A stretch of 64,000 nt of DNA, taken from Lachnospiraceae bacterium. Lineage in GTDB: Bacteria; Bacillota; Clostridia; Lachnospirales; Lachnospiraceae. A program made the position numbers and the translations under genes. Location: NCBI GenBank assembly GCA_017513125.1, contig JAFWDI010000031.1, forward strand, positions 1 through 64,000. Reading direction: 5' to 3'. This document shows positions 61,486-64,000 of the stretch, in pieces (the first letter of the stretch is position 1; each line of letters begins with the position of its first letter). The notes under the pieces are model-generated. The model was not told where the DNA came from, did not search any database, and saw only the letters and a program-made list of their open reading frames with translations.

Positions 61486-62907
61486 ATGGAACTCAAACTC
61501 AGAAACAAGCTGGCATTCTGTTTCGGCGCGTTCGGCAAGGATATTGTCTACATGCTCGTAAACAGCTTCATCCTGTATTACTACAACGTCGTCCTGGGCG
61601 TTTCCGGCACGTTCGTCGGCGCGGTCCTGATGGGCGCGCGCGTGTTCGACGCGATCAACGACCCGTTCATGGGCATCATCGTCGCGAAGACGAAGACCCG
61701 GTTCGGACGGTTCCGTCCCTGGATCCTTTCGGGCACCGTGGTCAATGCCTTCGTGTTGTTCGCGCTGTTCGCGGTTCCGGGCGGCATGGCCGACAACCCC
61801 ATGCGGATCTGGCTCGCGGTGTTCTACATTCTCTGGGGCGTGTCCTACACCCTGATGGATATTCCTTTCTGGTCGATGATCCCGGCGATCACGAAGCCCG
61901 GCAAGGAGCGTGAGCAGCTGTCCTCGCTCGCGCGTTCGAGCTCCGGCATCGGCGATGCGCTTCCCACGGTCCTGACCATGGTCATCGTCCCGGTCCTTTC
62001 CGGAACGACCGCGATCGCGGGCTACCGGCTGGGATTTAAGTACTGGGCCCTGATCATTGCCGTCGTGTTCGTGATCAGCGAGATCGTGTTCTGCCTGAAC
62101 GTGCCCGAAAAGAAGCCCGAGGACATGAAGACCGTGGGCATCGGACACATGTTCAAGTCCCTGTTCAAGAACGACCAGGCCATGACGGTCATCGGCGCGA
62201 TCATCCTGGTGTATCTGGCGCTCGACATCGTCGGAAACCTGATCCTGTATTTCTTCCAGTATGACGTCGGAAACACGAACGTCTACAGTATCTTCACCGC
62301 GGTCGCGTTCCTTGCGCAGGTCATCTTCATGCTGTTGATTCCGGCGCTGCGCAGAAAGATTCCGAAGCTGCGGCTGTTCGCGGTCGGCATCCTGGTCCAG
62401 ATCATCGGTTTCCTGATCCTGCTGGGCTTCTCGTTCACCGGCCTCTATCAGGCGACTTCCTGGGCGATCCTCTGCCTGCCGGGCATGATGGTCTATGCGG
62501 GCTACGGCGTGCTGAACGTCATGCTGACCGTGTTCCTTTCGGACTCGGTCGACTACGGCCAGCTGAAGAACGGCACCCGCGAGGAGGCCGTGATCTTCTC
62601 GATGCAGACCTTCACCGTAAAGCTTGCGTCCGGCATCGCGGTCTTTTTCTCGGGCCTGGTCGTGGATATGCTGCACCTGAGCTCCGAGGCTTCCGCTTCC
62701 GATATCGCCGCGACGAGTGCCGATACGCTCTCGAAGCTGCGCCTGGTCATGACGGTTCCGCCGATCATCATCCTGATCGCGGCGTTCATCATCTTCAAGC
62801 GTTTCTATAAGCTCAATGACGAGCGCATGAAGGAGATCAGCGAGCAGATCCACGGCGACGCCGCCGAGATCGCAGACGACACCGCGGAAGGCGGAGAGGA
62901 CCGCTGA
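61486..62907 (+). CDS. GPH family glycoside:cation symporter
   Basis: This 473-aa membrane protein has about 12 helices and the GPH/MFS pattern: FGAFGKDIVYMLVNSFILYYY, then DAINDPFMGIIVAKTKTRFGRFRPW, which matches the LacS/MelB/XylP signature. It should import a glycoside with sodium or protons. It has no C-terminal EIIA domain. RBS AAGAGGAG precedes the ATG. It sits in the operon between the GT-B-like protein and the alpha-galactosidase, so melibiose- or galactooligosaccharide-type substrates are likely but unproven. Confidence 0.93.
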   Translation: MELKLRNKLAFCFGAFGKDIVYMLVNSFILYYYNVVLGVSGTFVGAVLMGARVFDAINDPFMGIIVAKTKTRFGRFRPWILSGTVVNAFVLFALFAVPGGMADNPMRIWLAVFYILWGVSYTLMDIPFWSMIPAITKPGKEREQLSSLARSSSGIGDALPTVLTMVIVPVLSGTTAIAGYRLGFKYWALIIAVVFVISEIVFCLNVPEKKPEDMKTVGIGHMFKSLFKNDQAMTVIGAIILVYLALDIVGNLILYFFQYDVGNTNVYSIFTAVAFLAQVIFMLLIPALRRKIPKLRLFAVGILVQIIGFLILLGFSFTGLYQATSWAILCLPGMMVYAGYGVLNVMLTVFLSDSVDYGQLKNGTREEAVIFSMQTFTVKLASGIAVFFSGLVVDMLHLSSEASASDIAATSADTLSKLRLVMTVPPIIILIAAFIIFKRFYKLNDERMKEISEQIHGDAAEIADDTAEGGEDR

Positions 62908-62941
62908 CTGAATTTCGAAGACATCGATCGGAGGACGACTC

Positions 62942-64000
62942 ATGATTCGGATTTCCAATGATCTTTATATCCTCGGCACGCCCGGAACACATTATCTGTT
63001 CCGGGTATTGCCGACCGGTCATCTTGAGCATCTCTACTACGGATCGTCGCTCGGGGACCTGGATCGATTCAGCGATGAGGCTCTGAGCGGAATCGCGGAT
63101 GCCCTGACCGAAAAGCGCGCGTTTCCGGCGGGAAACATGATCTCGTACGATGCGGAACACCCGGAGCTGACGCTGGAGGATCTCAGGCTGGAGATGTCTT
63201 CCCGCGGGCGCGGGGACATTCGCGAGCCGTTCGTGAGCCTGGTCTATGCCGACGGAAACCGGACTTCGGACTTCCTGTTCGAGTCCGCGGAGTTGTCTGA
63301 TACGAAGCCGGAGTTTATGACATTGCCCGGTTCGTACGCGGAGGGTCCCGCGGAGCACCTGACCGTCACGCTGCGCGACCGTCTCTACGACGCGGTGCTG
63401 GAGCTTCATTACTATGTGTACGAGGACTGCGACTGTATCTGCCGCAGCGCGAAGCTGGTCAATGAAAGCGCCGCTCCGATCCGGATCGACCGGCTGATGA
63501 GCGCGATGCTGGACTTCGAATACGCCGGGTGGGTCATGCGCACGTTCCACGGCGCCTGGGCCAGGGAGATGCATCCGCATGACGTCACGCTCGTCCCGGG
63601 ATGCTACGTGAGTTCCTCCCACACCGGAACGTCTTCGAACCGTGCAAATCCGTTCACGATGCTGTTCCGCGACAGCACGACGGAGACCTCGGGCCGCTGC
63701 ATCGGCATGAACCTGATCTACAGCGGCGATCACTATGAAGCCGGCGAAGTAAACGCATACGGAAAGACACGGCTGATGACCGGTATCGATCCCTCTGATT
63801 TTTCCTGGCTGCTGGAGCCGGGGGACGCATTTGAGGCGCCTGAGGCGGTCATGACGGCCAGCGGACGCGGTTTCCGCGGCGTCAGCATGAATATGCACGC
63901 ATTCGTTCGGGAACACATCCTGCGCGGCGTCTGGAAGGACCGCGTGCGCCCCGTGCTGCTGAACAGCTGGGAGGCCGCGTACTTTAAGATCGACGAGGGT
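62942..64000 (+). CDS. Alpha-galactosidase, GH36, 3' end cut by window
   Basis: The reading frame is open from the ATG at 62942 to the last base of the window (353 codons), so the C-terminus is missing. The visible part is the N-terminal beta-sandwich of GH36 (YGSSLGDL; FVSLVYADGNRTSDF) and the junction RPVLLNSWEAAYFKIDEG that begins the catalytic barrel; the catalytic aspartates lie beyond the end. GGAGGACG precedes the start. It hydrolyses terminal alpha-galactosides such as melibiose or raffinose and would act in the cytoplasm on sugars imported by the adjacent symporter. Confidence 0.93.
   Translation, partial: MIRISNDLYILGTPGTHYLFRVLPTGHLEHLYYGSSLGDLDRFSDEALSGIADALTEKRAFPAGNMISYDAEHPELTLEDLRLEMSSRGRGDIREPFVSLVYADGNRTSDFLFESAELSDTKPEFMTLPGSYAEGPAEHLTVTLRDRLYDAVLELHYYVYEDCDCICRSAKLVNESAAPIRIDRLMSAMLDFEYAGWVMRTFHGAWAREMHPHDVTLVPGCYVSSSHTGTSSNRANPFTMLFRDSTTETSGRCIGMNLIYSGDHYEAGEVNAYGKTRLMTGIDPSDFSWLLEPGDAFEAPEAVMTASGRGFRGVSMNMHAFVREHILRGVWKDRVRPVLLNSWEAAYFKIDEG

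Noticed and set aside
1..64000. CRISPR arrays, tRNA or rRNA genes, insertion sequences, prophage genes.
   Set aside because: Intergenic gaps are all under 200 bp and none shows regular spaced repeats, tRNA-like folds or transposase or phage motifs. No such gene was seen on either strand.

Overview
The window is a GC-rich, gene-dense stretch of a Clostridia chromosome, most like a high-GC member of the Lachnospiraceae. The evidence is gene order (yicC-gmk-rpoZ, rpsU-phoH-ybeY, miaB-mutS-mutL-miaA, mreC-mreD-PBP2-rodA, sepF-lspA-rluD), AGGAGG-type ribosome binding sites, sigma-A promoters, frequent GTG/TTG starts and sporulation-linked families (YtfJ/GerW, SpoVB-like flippase, DUF2953). The species cannot be named from the sequence. 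Every supported gene lies on the + strand. No rRNA, tRNA, CRISPR array, prophage or insertion sequence was seen, and no gene-free stretch exceeds 200 bp.

Layout. 1-10991: truncated sensor kinase, hisH-hisF, ung, uppP, rqcH, then yicC-gmk-rpoZ-rimO-pgsA and a small sporulation-type group with a split DUF2953 protein and YtfJ. 11052-19325: rpmB, recG, a SEC-C protein, a membrane-anchored MutS-like ATPase with rnhA, alaS and rpsU, with clear promoters and two strong terminators. 19442-26760: phoH, ybeY, a DUF3048 lipoprotein, a SpoVB-like flippase and two flavoproteins. 26841-35683: proB, 5-formyltetrahydrofolate cyclo-ligase, asnB, proA, miaB, mutS. 35684-39874: a four-gene accessory module set between mutS and mutL. 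39888-44007: mutL, miaA and a PLP enzyme. 44010-52764: radC and the cell-elongation genes, then a methylglyoxal-synthase-like protein, a P-loop protein and an HlyD-like protein. 52830-56756: sepF, aroB, lspA, rluD and a cytidylate-kinase-like protein. 56776-64000: a galactoside-type catabolic locus (TetR, GH2, an unidentified GT-B-like protein, a GPH transporter, and a GH36 alpha-galactosidase cut by the window end).

The best candidate for an undescribed system is the module between mutS and mutL. It encodes a UroD/MtaA-type methyltransferase fused to a thioredoxin-like CxxC domain, a COG0523 (CobW-type) GTPase, a BioB-like radical SAM enzyme and a PadR regulator with an N-terminal CPC motif. 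Two of its upstream regions share a 16-bp motif (14/16 identical) that forms the left arm of an inverted repeat in each, which suggests co-regulation. Other notable points are a methylglyoxal-synthase homologue lacking two catalytic residues, an HlyD-like gene whose membrane helix begins upstream of any canonical start codon, a perfect 12-bp tandem repeat carrying the mutS ribosome binding site, and the absence of mreB and minCDE from the elongation locus.
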